A stretch of DNA of 64,000 bases from Silvibacterium bohemicum. GTDB lineage: Bacteria; Acidobacteriota; Terriglobia; Terriglobales; Acidobacteriaceae. The stretch lies in the NCBI RefSeq assembly GCF_001006305.1, contig NZ_LBHJ01000012.1, positions 408,231 through 472,230 on the forward strand. Direction: 5' to 3'. The translations under genes were made by a program, and so were the position numbers. Under the pieces are notes generated by a model that saw only the letters and a list, made by a program, of their open reading frames with translations, ran no database searches and had not been told where the DNA came from. Shown one piece after another: positions 1 to 8,645 of the stretch; position 1 is the first letter of the stretch; every line of letters starts with the position of its first letter.

Positions 1-1
1 T

Positions 2-1801
2 TATTTCGCGCAGCCGTTTCCATTTCCGAAGTACGACATGGTATTGATTCCCGGCTTCGCCTACGGCGGCATGGAGCACGCGGGCTCGACCTTTCTGCGC
101 GAGGAGTCGGTGCTCTTCCGCACTGCGCCGACGGAGACGAATCTGATCAATCGTCAGATCCTGGTGCTGCATGAGCTCACTCATCAATGGTTCGGCGACT
201 TCACCACCATGCGCTGGTTCGACGATCTGTGGCTGAAGGAAGGCTTCGCGCAGTACATGGCCTATCAGACGCTGTCTGTGCTGCGCCCGAAGGACGCCAT
301 CTGGAAGCGCTTCTACGAAGCCATCAAGCCCGCGGCCTACGGCATCGACGAGACCCAGGGCACGACGCCGATTTATCAGGATATTCCCAATCTCAAGGAT
401 GCGAAATCCGCCTACGGCGCGATTGTGTATTCGAAGGCTCCCGGCGTTCTGAAGCAATTGGCTTTTGTTCTTGGCGACGACAACTTTCGTAAAGGATTGC
501 AGCGGTATCTCGCGGCTCATCAGTATTCGAATGCTGAGTGGAGCGACTTGATCGGTTCTTTCGAAGCCGTCTCCGGTCAATCGCTGACACCGTGGGCGGA
601 GATGTGGATTCGCCACCGCGGCATGCCACGGGTCGATGTGGCGTGGTCCTGCAGCGATGGCAAGCTGGCCCAGCTTGCGCTCACGCAACACGATGTTCTG
701 GGCGGCTCCGTAACCTGGCCAACCGCCTCCGAGATCCTGCTTGGATATCCAGATGGAACCTCCAAGACGGTTCGTGCGCAGCTCAATGCCTCGAGTGCTG
801 CTGTGAACGAAGCCCTCGGCAAACCATGTCCGGCGTTTGTCTTCGCCAACGACCGCGACTATGGCTACGGACTCTTTCTGCTGGACGAGCGCAGCCGCGA
901 TTATGTGACGCAACACATCGGCGCGATGCCTGACGTCTTCGAGCGAACGCTGCTATGGGGATCGCTGTGGGAATCGGTGCGTGCTGCTGCCTTCGCGCCC
1001 GAACAATATGTCGAGCTGGCGCTCAAGAATCTGCCGCAGGAAAAGGATGAGGCTCTGGCGGCAAGCATCGTGGCTCGCAGCGAAGTCGCGATCCATTCTT
1101 ACGTAAGCGATCGGGCACGCGAGAGATTGATGGCACAGCTGGAGCAGATGGCGATGCAGCGAATGGTCTCCGATCCCAGCAAAGACCTCCGCATCGTCTG
1201 GTTTCGCGCTCTCGCTGGTGTGAGCGAGCAGCCTGCGGGCCGCGATGCTCTGCGAGCGCTGCTCGATGGAACGCTCACCGTGCCCGGTGTGCAGTTGCGG
1301 CAGCAGGACCGCTGGGGATTGGTGGCTGCGCTGATTGCCTATAACGACCCGCATGCGGAAGAGGTGCTTCAAGCGGAAGAAAAGCGCGATCCTTCAGGGG
1401 ACGGAAAGAAATATTCTTATGCGGCGCAGGCCGCGCGACCCGATGCCGCAGTCAAGCAGCGCTACTTTGACGACTATCTGCATCACGCAGAGAGGCCTGA
1501 AGACTGGATAGAGAGCAGCCTGGGAGCATTCAACTACTGGAATCAGGCGGCGCTGACCGAGCCCTATGTGCAGCCTGCTCTCGCGGCGCTGCCGCAGATC
1601 AAGCAGCAGCGCAAAATCTTTTTCCTGGTTGGCTGGCTCGATGCCTTTATCGAAAATCAGCAATCGGAAGCTGCACAGCAGCAGGTTCATCAATATTTGA
1701 AGAGCGGCGCTTTAGATCCCGACCTGCGCTTGAAGATTCTGCAGGCCGTCGACGAGCTGGACCGCACCGTGGCCATCCGCAAGAAATTTATCTCGCAGTA
1801 A
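2..1801 (+). CDS. M1 family metallopeptidase, 3' part (N-terminus outside window)
   Basis: Zinc aminopeptidase of the M1 (gluzincin) family, which removes N-terminal residues from peptides. The frame is open from base 2, so the N-terminal beta domain lies outside the window. Counting from the first visible Met (base 38), a GGMEH substrate-binding motif (GxMEN type) is at residues 10-14, HELTH at 45-49 and the third zinc ligand E68 in WLKEGFA, which is the canonical HExxH-18-E spacing. The remaining 500 or so residues match the helical ERAP-like C-terminal domain. The catalytic residues are intact. Whether a signal peptide exists cannot be seen. The next gene is convergent and starts its stop codon 6 bases away. 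Confidence 0.93.
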   Translation, partial: YFAQPFPFPKYDMVLIPGFAYGGMEHAGSTFLREESVLFRTAPTETNLINRQILVLHELTHQWFGDFTTMRWFDDLWLKEGFAQYMAYQTLSVLRPKDAIWKRFYEAIKPAAYGIDETQGTTPIYQDIPNLKDAKSAYGAIVYSKAPGVLKQLAFVLGDDNFRKGLQRYLAAHQYSNAEWSDLIGSFEAVSGQSLTPWAEMWIRHRGMPRVDVAWSCSDGKLAQLALTQHDVLGGSVTWPTASEILLGYPDGTSKTVRAQLNASSAAVNEALGKPCPAFVFANDRDYGYGLFLLDERSRDYVTQHIGAMPDVFERTLLWGSLWESVRAAAFAPEQYVELALKNLPQEKDEALAASIVARSEVAIHSYVSDRARERLMAQLEQMAMQRMVSDPSKDLRIVWFRALAGVSEQPAGRDALRALLDGTLTVPGVQLRQQDRWGLVAALIAYNDPHAEEVLQAEEKRDPSGDGKKYSYAAQAARPDAAVKQRYFDDYLHHAERPEDWIESSLGAFNYWNQAALTEPYVQPALAALPQIKQQRKIFFLVGWLDAFIENQQSEAAQQQVHQYLKSGALDPDLRLKILQAVDELDRTVAIRKKFISQ

Positions 1802-1807
1802 GTTCGG

Positions 1808-3040
1808 CTATGTGGCTGATTGTGTCGCGGGTAGACGCAGCCTTGTGGCGATGAGCGCGGCTATCAGGAAAGCTCCCGAGGTAATGCACAGTGCGTAGCT
1901 CATGCCGGCATGCTCCGAGACTCGGCCGATGACGTAGGGAGCGGCCGCGCTGAGTATGCGGCCGATGTTGTAGACGAAGCCCATGGCCGTGCCGCGCAGC
2001 GACGCGGGAAAGAGCTCGCTGGCGATGACGCTGAAACCACTGAAGTAGCCGGTACCGAAAAATCCTACCAGTGGACCGATAATCAGCAGTGCATTGGGGC
2101 TGCGCACGAAGGCGAAGAGCGGCACCAGCAATGCGGCCATCACGAGATAGCCGATGTAGGTGTACTTGCGGCTGAAGCGGTCGGCGAGATATCCGAAGAT
2201 GACGTAGCCAAGGAATGTGCCCACCTGCATGACGATGGTCCAGGCCGAGGTGCGAACGATGCTGAGGCCGCGTCCGCCTTCGGCTGTCGACATGGAGAGA
2301 AATCTCGGCACCCAGGTGAACAGTCCCCACCAGGCAAAGAGCGTGGCGGCATTCATCGTCGCGCAGATGAGCATGCTGTAGCCGTAAGCTCCGCGAAAGA
2401 GATGGCTCGTTCGCAGGCGTGTGTTGCCATTCGCTGCTCGCTCTTCGCGCCATACTGCCGGCTCGCGCAGGCCGCGTCGCAGCCATAGCGTAATCAGAGC
2501 GGGAGCCACGCCGACAAAGAAGACTGCGCGCCATCCGAAGTGCGGCATGACCAGTGCGACGACTGCTGCGCCGAGTGCATAGCCGATGGCCCACGAGCTC
2601 TGCACCAGCGCCAGCGCCTTGCCGCGATGCTTCGCCGGCCAGGTCTCGGCGACTAGCGCAGCGCCGGAGGCCCATTCGCCGCCCATGCCCAGGCCGAGCA
2701 GCACCCGGCAGATTAGGAGTTGCAGAGCAGAATGCGAAAAGCCGCATAGCGCGGTTGCAATCGAGTAGGCCAGCACACTCAGGGTGAGCGCTCGCACGCG
2801 TCCGCTGCGATCGGCGAACCATCCGAAGCCGATGCCGCCTACTGCTGCGGCGATCAGTGTTGCCGACATCATCGCACCGCTCAAGGCCGCGGAGAGATGG
2901 AGTTCGCGCTGCACCTGCCCCAGCACCAGCGCGTAGAGCATCACGTCCATGCTGTCCAACATCCAGCCGAGAGAGGCGGCCAGCAGCGTGCGCTTCTGCT
3001 CGCGCGACGATTCGATCAACCATCCGAAGATTGCGTTCAA
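1808..3040 (-). CDS. MFS transporter, sugar acid / aromatic acid:H+ symporter type
   Basis: Major facilitator with 12 predicted membrane segments in 410 residues. The loop between helices 2 and 3 carries the MFS motif A (GWFADRSGRVRAL, near residue 74), and the first helix has the W-x-LDSMD pattern of the MhpT/NanT/ShiA-like symporters for organic anions. This suggests import of a small carboxylate, but the substrate cannot be read from sequence. No catabolic gene or regulator adjoins it, so there is no context for the substrate. The ATG at 3040 gives a normal family length. Confidence 0.88.
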   Translation of the reverse strand: MNAIFGWLIESSREQKRTLLAASLGWMLDSMDVMLYALVLGQVQRELHLSAALSGAMMSATLIAAAVGGIGFGWFADRSGRVRALTLSVLAYSIATALCGFSHSALQLLICRVLLGLGMGGEWASGAALVAETWPAKHRGKALALVQSSWAIGYALGAAVVALVMPHFGWRAVFFVGVAPALITLWLRRGLREPAVWREERAANGNTRLRTSHLFRGAYGYSMLICATMNAATLFAWWGLFTWVPRFLSMSTAEGGRGLSIVRTSAWTIVMQVGTFLGYVIFGYLADRFSRKYTYIGYLVMAALLVPLFAFVRSPNALLIIGPLVGFFGTGYFSGFSVIASELFPASLRGTAMGFVYNIGRILSAAAPYVIGRVSEHAGMSYALCITSGAFLIAALIATRLRLPATQSAT

Positions 3041-3175
3041 TCGGGCTCCTCTACAAGCAATATCGGACTACTGGAACTGCGGACAGCTGTGGTCTTTTAC
3101 ACCTTGAGAAACCATCCGTGGGTGGGGATTTCGATCAATCGATTTTATGCCGGACTCTCATTATGACCGGCGCGG

Positions 3176-3556
3176 TCATCCGCGGCCTCTCAGCCGGTTG
3201 AGTTCGCGGCGATCGCGCTTTGATGGCTTGGCTGCGGGCAGCGATTCAAACTGCCGCATGGCCCGCTGCTCTTCGGCCAGCTTGGTTCGCAGGGCTTTGC
3301 TTTCCTCCGTCTCGCGATAAAGTGTTTGCGCTGTAGCCGCAGGCCCGCGCACCTCGCTTAACTGCAACACCTCGATCTGAAAATCGCCGCCATCGTTTTT
3401 CACCTGCAGCATGTCGCCGATGCGCACCTCGCGCGCCGGTTTCGCGGGCTGCGCGTTGGAGACGATGCGGCCCAACTCGCAGGCCCGCACTGCCAGCGCG
3501 CGTGTCTTAAAGAAGCGAGCCGCCCACAGCCACTTGTCCATTCGTACGGAGTTCAT
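3176..3556 (-). CDS. S4-domain RNA-binding protein (HslR/Hsp15-like)
   Basis: Small basic protein of 126 residues. The N-terminus (RMDKWLWAARFFKTR, then VRACELGRI) is the S4 RNA-binding fold found in Hsp15, which binds stalled 50S subunits in E. coli. A charged C-terminal tail follows. I chose the ATG at 3556 because the S4 domain begins immediately after it; longer in-frame starts would run into the ankyrin gene upstream. No clear Shine-Dalgarno is visible. It lies 43 bases downstream of the ankyrin gene on the same strand and could be co-transcribed with it. The family is clear; a heat-shock role is by homology only. Confidence 0.85.
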   Translation of the reverse strand: MNSVRMDKWLWAARFFKTRALAVRACELGRIVSNAQPAKPAREVRIGDMLQVKNDGGDFQIEVLQLSEVRGPAATAQTLYRETEESKALRTKLAEEQRAMRQFESLPAAKPSKRDRRELNRLRGRG

Positions 3557-3599
3557 ATTCTTATTGTCTTCGAATTCTGGTGCGGTGTTCGGAGTGGTT

Positions 3600-5243
3600 T
3601 CAGCCAGCTTGCTCACGATATCGCAAAAGAAGTTCGTCTGCTTCAGCATAGCCCGAGGGAAAATCGATGCCGTGCGTCGATGCCCCAGCTTCGAGAAGCA
3701 TCCGCACTGACTCGGGCGAGCGCATGTCTCTCCAATAGGAATCGACACATGCGCGTACGGCAAGCGCCAGAGGCGTGCGTCCCCGGCCGTCGTGGGCATC
3801 GACGGGCGCGCCGCGCTCGATCAACAGTGCGACCGTTGCGTGCCGCATGCGCCACGCAGCAAAGTGCAGGGCCGTGCTGTCTTTGGCGATTTCGTAATAC
3901 GGATCGCCCTCCTTATAGCGTTCGGCCACGTCGATGCCCAGATCGAGCAGTTGCCGCACTCCTGCAGCGTTGTCATTCGCTGCAAATTCCGCGAGCAGCG
4001 CTCCGCCCTGCGCGCGTAGCTGGCCCACCAGTTCGGGCTCATGTTCTGCAAGCGAACGAATCTCGTCGAGATCGCTTTTGGCACATGCGGCGATCAGGCG
4101 GTCTACGCCATCGAGCTGGAGCAGCATGCCGCGTCGCTCGAAGGAGGCCAGCACATCGGCGCGCCCACGCCGCGCGGCAATCGCGTACGCGGATCGACCA
4201 TCCCGCCTGCTTACGAGCTCCGGATCTGCGCCATGATCGAGCAGCAGATCGATGATGCCGATACCGTTGTCGCGCCGCAGCGCATGATGTAGCGCGCTGT
4301 TTTGCCAGCGCGTCATCCGGCTGGGATCTGCGCCATGCTGGAGCAAATACTCGATGCCCTTCGCATCGTGCCAGTCTGTCTTGCGCAGCAGCAGGGTCGT
4401 CATGCTCTCTTCTGTGAGCTTGCCGCTCTCGACCAGGATCTCCATCACTCTGTTGTTGTATGTCTCCGGCACATGGTAGGGCGTCTCCTCGTCGTTGGGG
4501 TCCGCGCCACGTTCCAGTAAGAGCTGTGTCAGCTCCGGGTGCCGCGCGATGCCCGCGGCACCGTAGATGGCGCTCTCCCAGTGCGGCTTGGGCTGCCCCG
4601 TGTTGTCGAACCATCCGGTGTTGGCGGTCGCGCCGGCATCCAGCAAAGCCTGCGCAGCTCTCACGAATTTCTCCAAGTGAGCGCGATCGAGACGCAAGTA
4701 CTTTGAAAAGCAGAGATAAGTCAGCGCATCCCATCCATGAGGCCCGCCCTTCGATGTGGCGTTTCCCGTATCGAGCGCGAGAAAACTCCGCACTCCCGCT
4801 TCGTCGCCGAGCGCGGCAGTCGCGTAGATGCTGTTCGTCGCGACCAGAGGATGTTCGGAGATGATGGCTTCCGCCGTGTCGAGCGTTCCGAAGCCATGCC
4901 AGCCATTCACAGGGACGCACGCTGCTTCGAGGAAAGCCTCGACTGGATCGGCCGATCGGTCACGACTCGCCGACTCGATGTGCTTCGCAAACTTCGGCCA
5001 GCTTGCAAAGCCGTACTGCTGCGCGAGAATGAACTGCGCATCAGTGAGCAAAACCCGGGAGCGAAGGATTTCGGAGTCGGTCAACGAACGAAGGCGCGGA
5101 ACGAACTCCCGGTAGAGAGCGACGAGGCCGTAGTCGAGAGGTTTGGGTTGTTGAGCGAGGTTTTTGAACTGCAGGAGGAGGTCCTTCGCCTGCTTCTTAT
5201 ACTGCTCCAGGCTGGGGCGCGACGGAAGTTTCCTTGCACTCAT
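3600..5243 (-). CDS. Ankyrin repeat protein
   Basis: A 547-residue protein built largely of ankyrin repeats; typical helix-loop units such as LLLERGADPND, LLQHGADPS, LLLDHGADPEL and LIERGAPVDAHDGRGRTPLALA recur from about residue 200 to the C-terminus. The N-terminal 100 residues (SLEQYKKQAKDLL and following) form a charged helical region common in acidobacterial ankyrin proteins. The start at 5243 is preceded by AAAGGAG at good spacing, so the longer frame beginning at 5279 is not needed. No signal peptide is seen, so it is probably a cytoplasmic protein-binding scaffold. The partner is unknown. Confidence 0.88.
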   Translation of the reverse strand: MSARKLPSRPSLEQYKKQAKDLLLQFKNLAQQPKPLDYGLVALYREFVPRLRSLTDSEILRSRVLLTDAQFILAQQYGFASWPKFAKHIESASRDRSADPVEAFLEAACVPVNGWHGFGTLDTAEAIISEHPLVATNSIYATAALGDEAGVRSFLALDTGNATSKGGPHGWDALTYLCFSKYLRLDRAHLEKFVRAAQALLDAGATANTGWFDNTGQPKPHWESAIYGAAGIARHPELTQLLLERGADPNDEETPYHVPETYNNRVMEILVESGKLTEESMTTLLLRKTDWHDAKGIEYLLQHGADPSRMTRWQNSALHHALRRDNGIGIIDLLLDHGADPELVSRRDGRSAYAIAARRGRADVLASFERRGMLLQLDGVDRLIAACAKSDLDEIRSLAEHEPELVGQLRAQGGALLAEFAANDNAAGVRQLLDLGIDVAERYKEGDPYYEIAKDSTALHFAAWRMRHATVALLIERGAPVDAHDGRGRTPLALAVRACVDSYWRDMRSPESVRMLLEAGASTHGIDFPSGYAEADELLLRYREQAG

Positions 5244-5463
5244 ACGAAGCTCCTTTCGATGCTTGCCTGGAGTCCGCACGAGTCAGGCTGGAAAGAAGGT
5301 TCGTAGTCTTCGCTGAATTGGAAGGTGGGCACGGCCCTTTCCGCGGACTGGATGCGCCCTTCGCGCTGATGCTCAGGCTACTGCTGCCGCGAGGTCGAAG
5401 TCAATGGACACATTCGGTCTCGATCCGACGCATCGCATTCGCGAACTCCGATAGCATAGTTGC

Positions 5464-6384
5464 GTGGGCGCATTGCTTGAGATCGAAGATTTATCCATCG
5501 GGTTCGGTCCTACGCAGGCAGTGCGTGGCCTGAGCCTTCAAGTCGAAGCGGGCCAGGTGCTCGGCCTGGTGGGAGAGTCGGGCTCGGGGAAGTCGGTCAC
5601 CGCTCTCGCTGTCATGCGGCTGCTCGACAGCACAGCCCGCATGGAAGGATCGATTCGTTTTGCAGGCAGCACTGGCCATGCCGCGCGAGGCGGACAGACA
5701 CATGATGCTGCTTCCCTAGATCTGCTGCGGCTTTCATCCGAAGCCATGCGCCGATTGCGCGGCAGCGATCTGGCGATGATCTTCCAGGAGCCGATGACGG
5801 CTCTCAATCCGGTTCTCTCCGTGGGGGAGCAAATTGCCGAAGCGATTCGCGTGCATTATCCGCAGAAGCCGCGCAGGCAGGTTCGCGAAGAGACGCTGGA
5901 GGCGATGGATGCAGTGGCTCTGCCTGATCCGGCGCGCCGTTTCGGTGATTATCCGCATCAGTTCTCGGGCGGCCAGCGGCAGCGAATCATGATTGCAATG
6001 GCCATCGTGAATCGGCCGCGCCTGTTGATTGCCGATGAACCGACGACCGCGCTCGACGTTACGGTTCAGAAGCAGATTCTGGAGCTGCTGGCCCAGCTCA
6101 AAGAGCGCTTCGGGCTGACCATGCTCTTCATCTCGCATGACCTCGCTGTCGTCTCCCAGGTCGCCGACCGGGTTGCCGTGATGCGCCACGGACTGTTGCT
6201 GGAAGAAGCGTCGCGCGAGGTCATCTTCCGCGCCCCGGCACATCCCTATACGCGCGCTCTACTCGGCGCCATTCCGACGATGAAAACAGAGATTGGAGCT
6301 CCCCTGGCTGTCCTCGAACGCGGAAGCAATATGGGATCTCTGCCGTTCCGCGAAGTCGCCGCGGGGCACTGGGCGCGAATCTAG
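5464..6384 (+). CDS. ABC transporter ATP-binding protein, oligo/dipeptide (DppD/OppD) type
   Basis: ATPase subunit of a peptide-type ABC importer, 306 residues with a GTG start. Walker A GESGSGKS is at residues 37-44; the Q-loop ([11 protein letters not shown]), signature FSGGQRQRI, Walker B (LLIADEP) and H-loop (FISHDLA) are all intact. The C-terminus has the HPYTRALL oligopeptide-transporter extension, but ends without the cysteine cluster that many DppD proteins carry there. No permease, second ATPase or binding protein is next to it: the gene before is divergent and the next is a phosphoesterase. It must work with subunits encoded elsewhere. Confidence 0.9.
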   Translation: MGALLEIEDLSIGFGPTQAVRGLSLQVEAGQVLGLVGESGSGKSVTALAVMRLLDSTARMEGSIRFAGSTGHAARGGQTHDAASLDLLRLSSEAMRRLRGSDLAMIFQEPMTALNPVLSVGEQIAEAIRVHYPQKPRRQVREETLEAMDAVALPDPARRFGDYPHQFSGGQRQRIMIAMAIVNRPRLLIADEPTTALDVTVQKQILELLAQLKERFGLTMLFISHDLAVVSQVADRVAVMRHGLLLEEASREVIFRAPAHPYTRALLGAIPTMKTEIGAPLAVLERGSNMGSLPFREVAAGHWARI

Positions 6385-6540
6385 TCAGCAGGCTCACGCA
6401 AGTTCACGTGAGCACCTCCCATATCGGTTCGCGGAGAAGATACGTCGGCGAGGCCACGCGAGCTTTCATCTTTTCATCTAAGCCCGATGAGAATAGATTG
6501 AAAAAGGCCTTCAATTTATTTTTCGTCAATCTTACCCTCG

Positions 6541-7293
6541 ATGCGCGCACTCATCATCTCCGACATCCACTCGAATCTGGAGGCATTGCAAGCCGTTCTT
6601 GCTGCCGCTCCGCAACACGATGTGGTATGGAATCTCGGAGATGTGGTGGGTTATGGAGCCAATCCCAACGAGGTGATCGATCGCGTCCGGCCGCTGGGGC
6701 AGGTCTTCGTGCGCGGCAATCACGACCGCGCCTGCAGCGGGCTCAACGGACTTGAAGATTTCAACCCGATCGCCGGCCGTGCCGCGCGGTGGACGCGCTG
6801 CGTGCTCTCCGCGGAACACACGGACTGGCTGCGGAAGATTCCCGCCGGTCCCATCATGCCCGATGGGCCGCAGGTGAGCTGTGCTCATGGCTCGCTTCTT
6901 GATGAGGATGAATACGTCACCACCGTGCGCGATGCCTGGGGACCGCTGCATGACGCGGAGACGCGCATCAATTTCTTCGGACACACTCATCTCCAGGGCG
7001 GCTTCGCGACCAATGGCCATGAGTGGTTCCGGCTCCATCCCAAATATGGCTCCCGCGATGAGGCCGAAGAATTCGAAATGCCCTTGCGCGAAAATGGCCG
7101 CTATCTGATCAACCCAGGCTCGGTGGGGCAGCCGCGCGATGGCGACTGGCGCGCGGCTTTCGCTATCTATGACGATGTGCTGATGACGGTGACCTTCTGC
7201 CGCGTTCCCTATGAAGTGCAACTGGCGCAGTCACGGATTATCGAAGCCGGCTTGCCCGACCGGTTGGCTGCGCGGCTCCGCGAAGGCCGGTAG
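6541..7293 (+). CDS. Metallophosphoesterase, YfcE/MJ0936-like
   Basis: Calcineurin-like phosphoesterase of 250 residues. The metal-binding motifs are complete and in order: D8 and H10 (SDIHSN), G-D34, G59-N60-H61-D62, then CAHGS and FGHTHLQ. This compact single-domain type hydrolyses phosphomonoesters or phosphodiesters with two metal ions in the cytoplasm; the natural substrate is not predictable. The YLINPGSVGQPRDGD segment near the C-terminus is the conserved family ending. The gene stands alone between a same-strand ABC ATPase and a convergent VWA gene. Confidence 0.9.
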   Translation: MRALIISDIHSNLEALQAVLAAAPQHDVVWNLGDVVGYGANPNEVIDRVRPLGQVFVRGNHDRACSGLNGLEDFNPIAGRAARWTRCVLSAEHTDWLRKIPAGPIMPDGPQVSCAHGSLLDEDEYVTTVRDAWGPLHDAETRINFFGHTHLQGGFATNGHEWFRLHPKYGSRDEAEEFEMPLRENGRYLINPGSVGQPRDGDWRAAFAIYDDVLMTVTFCRVPYEVQLAQSRIIEAGLPDRLAARLREGR

Positions 7294-7404
7294 TTTTCAG
7301 CGGATTCTCCTCCAGAGAATATCGTCGACGTGGCATTGACTTGGTCTCTTAAATTTAAGTGTCCGGCATATTTCCCGCGGGGCTGTGGCGCCTATAACAA
7401 AAGA

Positions 7405-7445
7405 CTGCAGGTCCCTCCACTTCGCTTCGCTCCGGTCGGGATGAC
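7405..7445 (-). repeat. Dispersed GTCATCC-type intergenic repeat
   Basis: Read on the minus strand this begins GTCATCCCGACCGGAGCGAA and ends near CAGGTC-type bases. Related copies occur at 47753-47774 (minus), 49639-49658 (plus), 52388-52410 (plus) and, degenerate, near 55931 (plus). It sits in the 183-base gap between two convergent genes. Confidence 0.6.
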
Positions 7446-7476
7446 AATGTATTCGAGAAGTAGGTGATTCAGGACT

Positions 7477-8583
7477 TTAGTTGGGATCCGCGGCGGTTTC
7501 CGGACTTCCGGCTTCGGCGAAATCTTCTTCCGATGCCTTCACCTGCTGGAGGCGATATCCATCGCGCGTTCGCACATGGTATTTCTGCAGATCCTTGCCC
7601 ACCAGTTTCACCGTGATGGTGCGCCAGCCGCGGTTGGGGTTCGGCTGCGGATAGTAGCTGATGGAATAGAGATGCGCCAGGTCGTCGCGGATCGCGGCGA
7701 ATGCCTTGTTTTCATCTCTCCAGCTCTTGGCGAAATAGGCTTTGCCGCCCGTGGCCTTGCTCATGCGCTCGAAGACGGCGGTGGAGATCGGCTCCAGCTG
7801 CGCCTCCCGCGTGCTGATCATGTAAATGACGGTTCCGGTTGATTGAGCCAGCTCCGCCACGTCTTCCGGTGGCACGACGCTGGCGTCGTCAGGCCCATTC
7901 GAGAAGACGACGATCACTTTGCGGCCGACGATTCTCGCCGCATCCTTTACCGTAAGCAGCAGACAGTTGTAGAGGGCGGCGTTGTCGCCCGCGACCGTGC
8001 CGCGTACGCCTTGCAGCACCCGCTGGCGGTCCGCAGTTAGCAGCGCCGAACGTGACAGGTCGCGACTGTAAGAATAGAAAGCGATCTTGCTGGAGCTTTG
8101 CAGCGAGCGAATGAAGCCGGCGATCGCATCCTGGGCGAATACAAATCCCCGATACATGTAGTTGCTGGTATCGAAGAGAATGAAGACGTTCGCGTCTGTG
8201 AACGGCGAAGCTACAGCCTGCGGAGCCTTCTCTGCGGAAGCGTGAGCTGCCACTTCGGCGGGAAGATCGATGCTCTGCGGGTCGGAGCTGCCTGACGGCC
8301 CATTGTCACGGGCCGCGCTCTGGACCACGTTGACTGCGCCTTCGCTGCCTTCTTCGAAGGTCGATACCTTTTGAGGAATCTTGTCTTCGCCGATGGCGAA
8401 ATCCTGTGGGCGAAGGCCGGTGACGTAGTTTCCATCATGATCGGTGACCGCTACGTTGAGCTGCACGAGGTTTACGTTCACACGAATCGGCCCCTGGCTG
8501 TCCTGAGCCGAGGTCCGGATCGCGGCGCTCAAGAAGAGGCCTGCACAGAGTGAACAGCCGAGAAGATACTTCTTTGCCATCAT
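7477..8583 (-). CDS. Secreted VWA-domain protein of the acidobacterial type, degenerate metal site
   Basis: 368 residues with an N-terminal signal peptide (hydrophobic segment ending in TSAQ) and then an Ig-like stretch (VNLVQLNVAVTDHDGNYVTGL-type) typical of acidobacterial VWFA-related proteins. A von Willebrand A fold follows from the ILFDTSNYM strand. Residues expected to bind metal look eroded: DxSxS reads DTSNY, the usual T-A-L-Y-D loop reads AALYN, and the SDG loop reads SNG. It is therefore probably a non-metal-dependent adhesion or scaffold domain. The start at 8583 has a GAGGGGG ribosome site 7 bases upstream; a TTG at 8589 is the alternative. Confidence 0.85.
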   Translation of the reverse strand: MMAKKYLLGCSLCAGLFLSAAIRTSAQDSQGPIRVNVNLVQLNVAVTDHDGNYVTGLRPQDFAIGEDKIPQKVSTFEEGSEGAVNVVQSAARDNGPSGSSDPQSIDLPAEVAAHASAEKAPQAVASPFTDANVFILFDTSNYMYRGFVFAQDAIAGFIRSLQSSSKIAFYSYSRDLSRSALLTADRQRVLQGVRGTVAGDNAALYNCLLLTVKDAARIVGRKVIVVFSNGPDDASVVPPEDVAELAQSTGTVIYMISTREAQLEPISTAVFERMSKATGGKAYFAKSWRDENKAFAAIRDDLAHLYSISYYPQPNPNRGWRTITVKLVGKDLQKYHVRTRDGYRLQQVKASEEDFAEAGSPETAADPN

Positions 8584-8645
8584 CACCAATCCCCCTCTTG
8601 AACTTCATCTCCCATTCGCCGCGTCCATCGGAACGCCGCCTCAGA

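Noticed and set aside
5464-7293. ABC ATPase and phosphoesterase as one transport operon.
   Set aside because: They are separated by 156 bases and have no functional link in known families.
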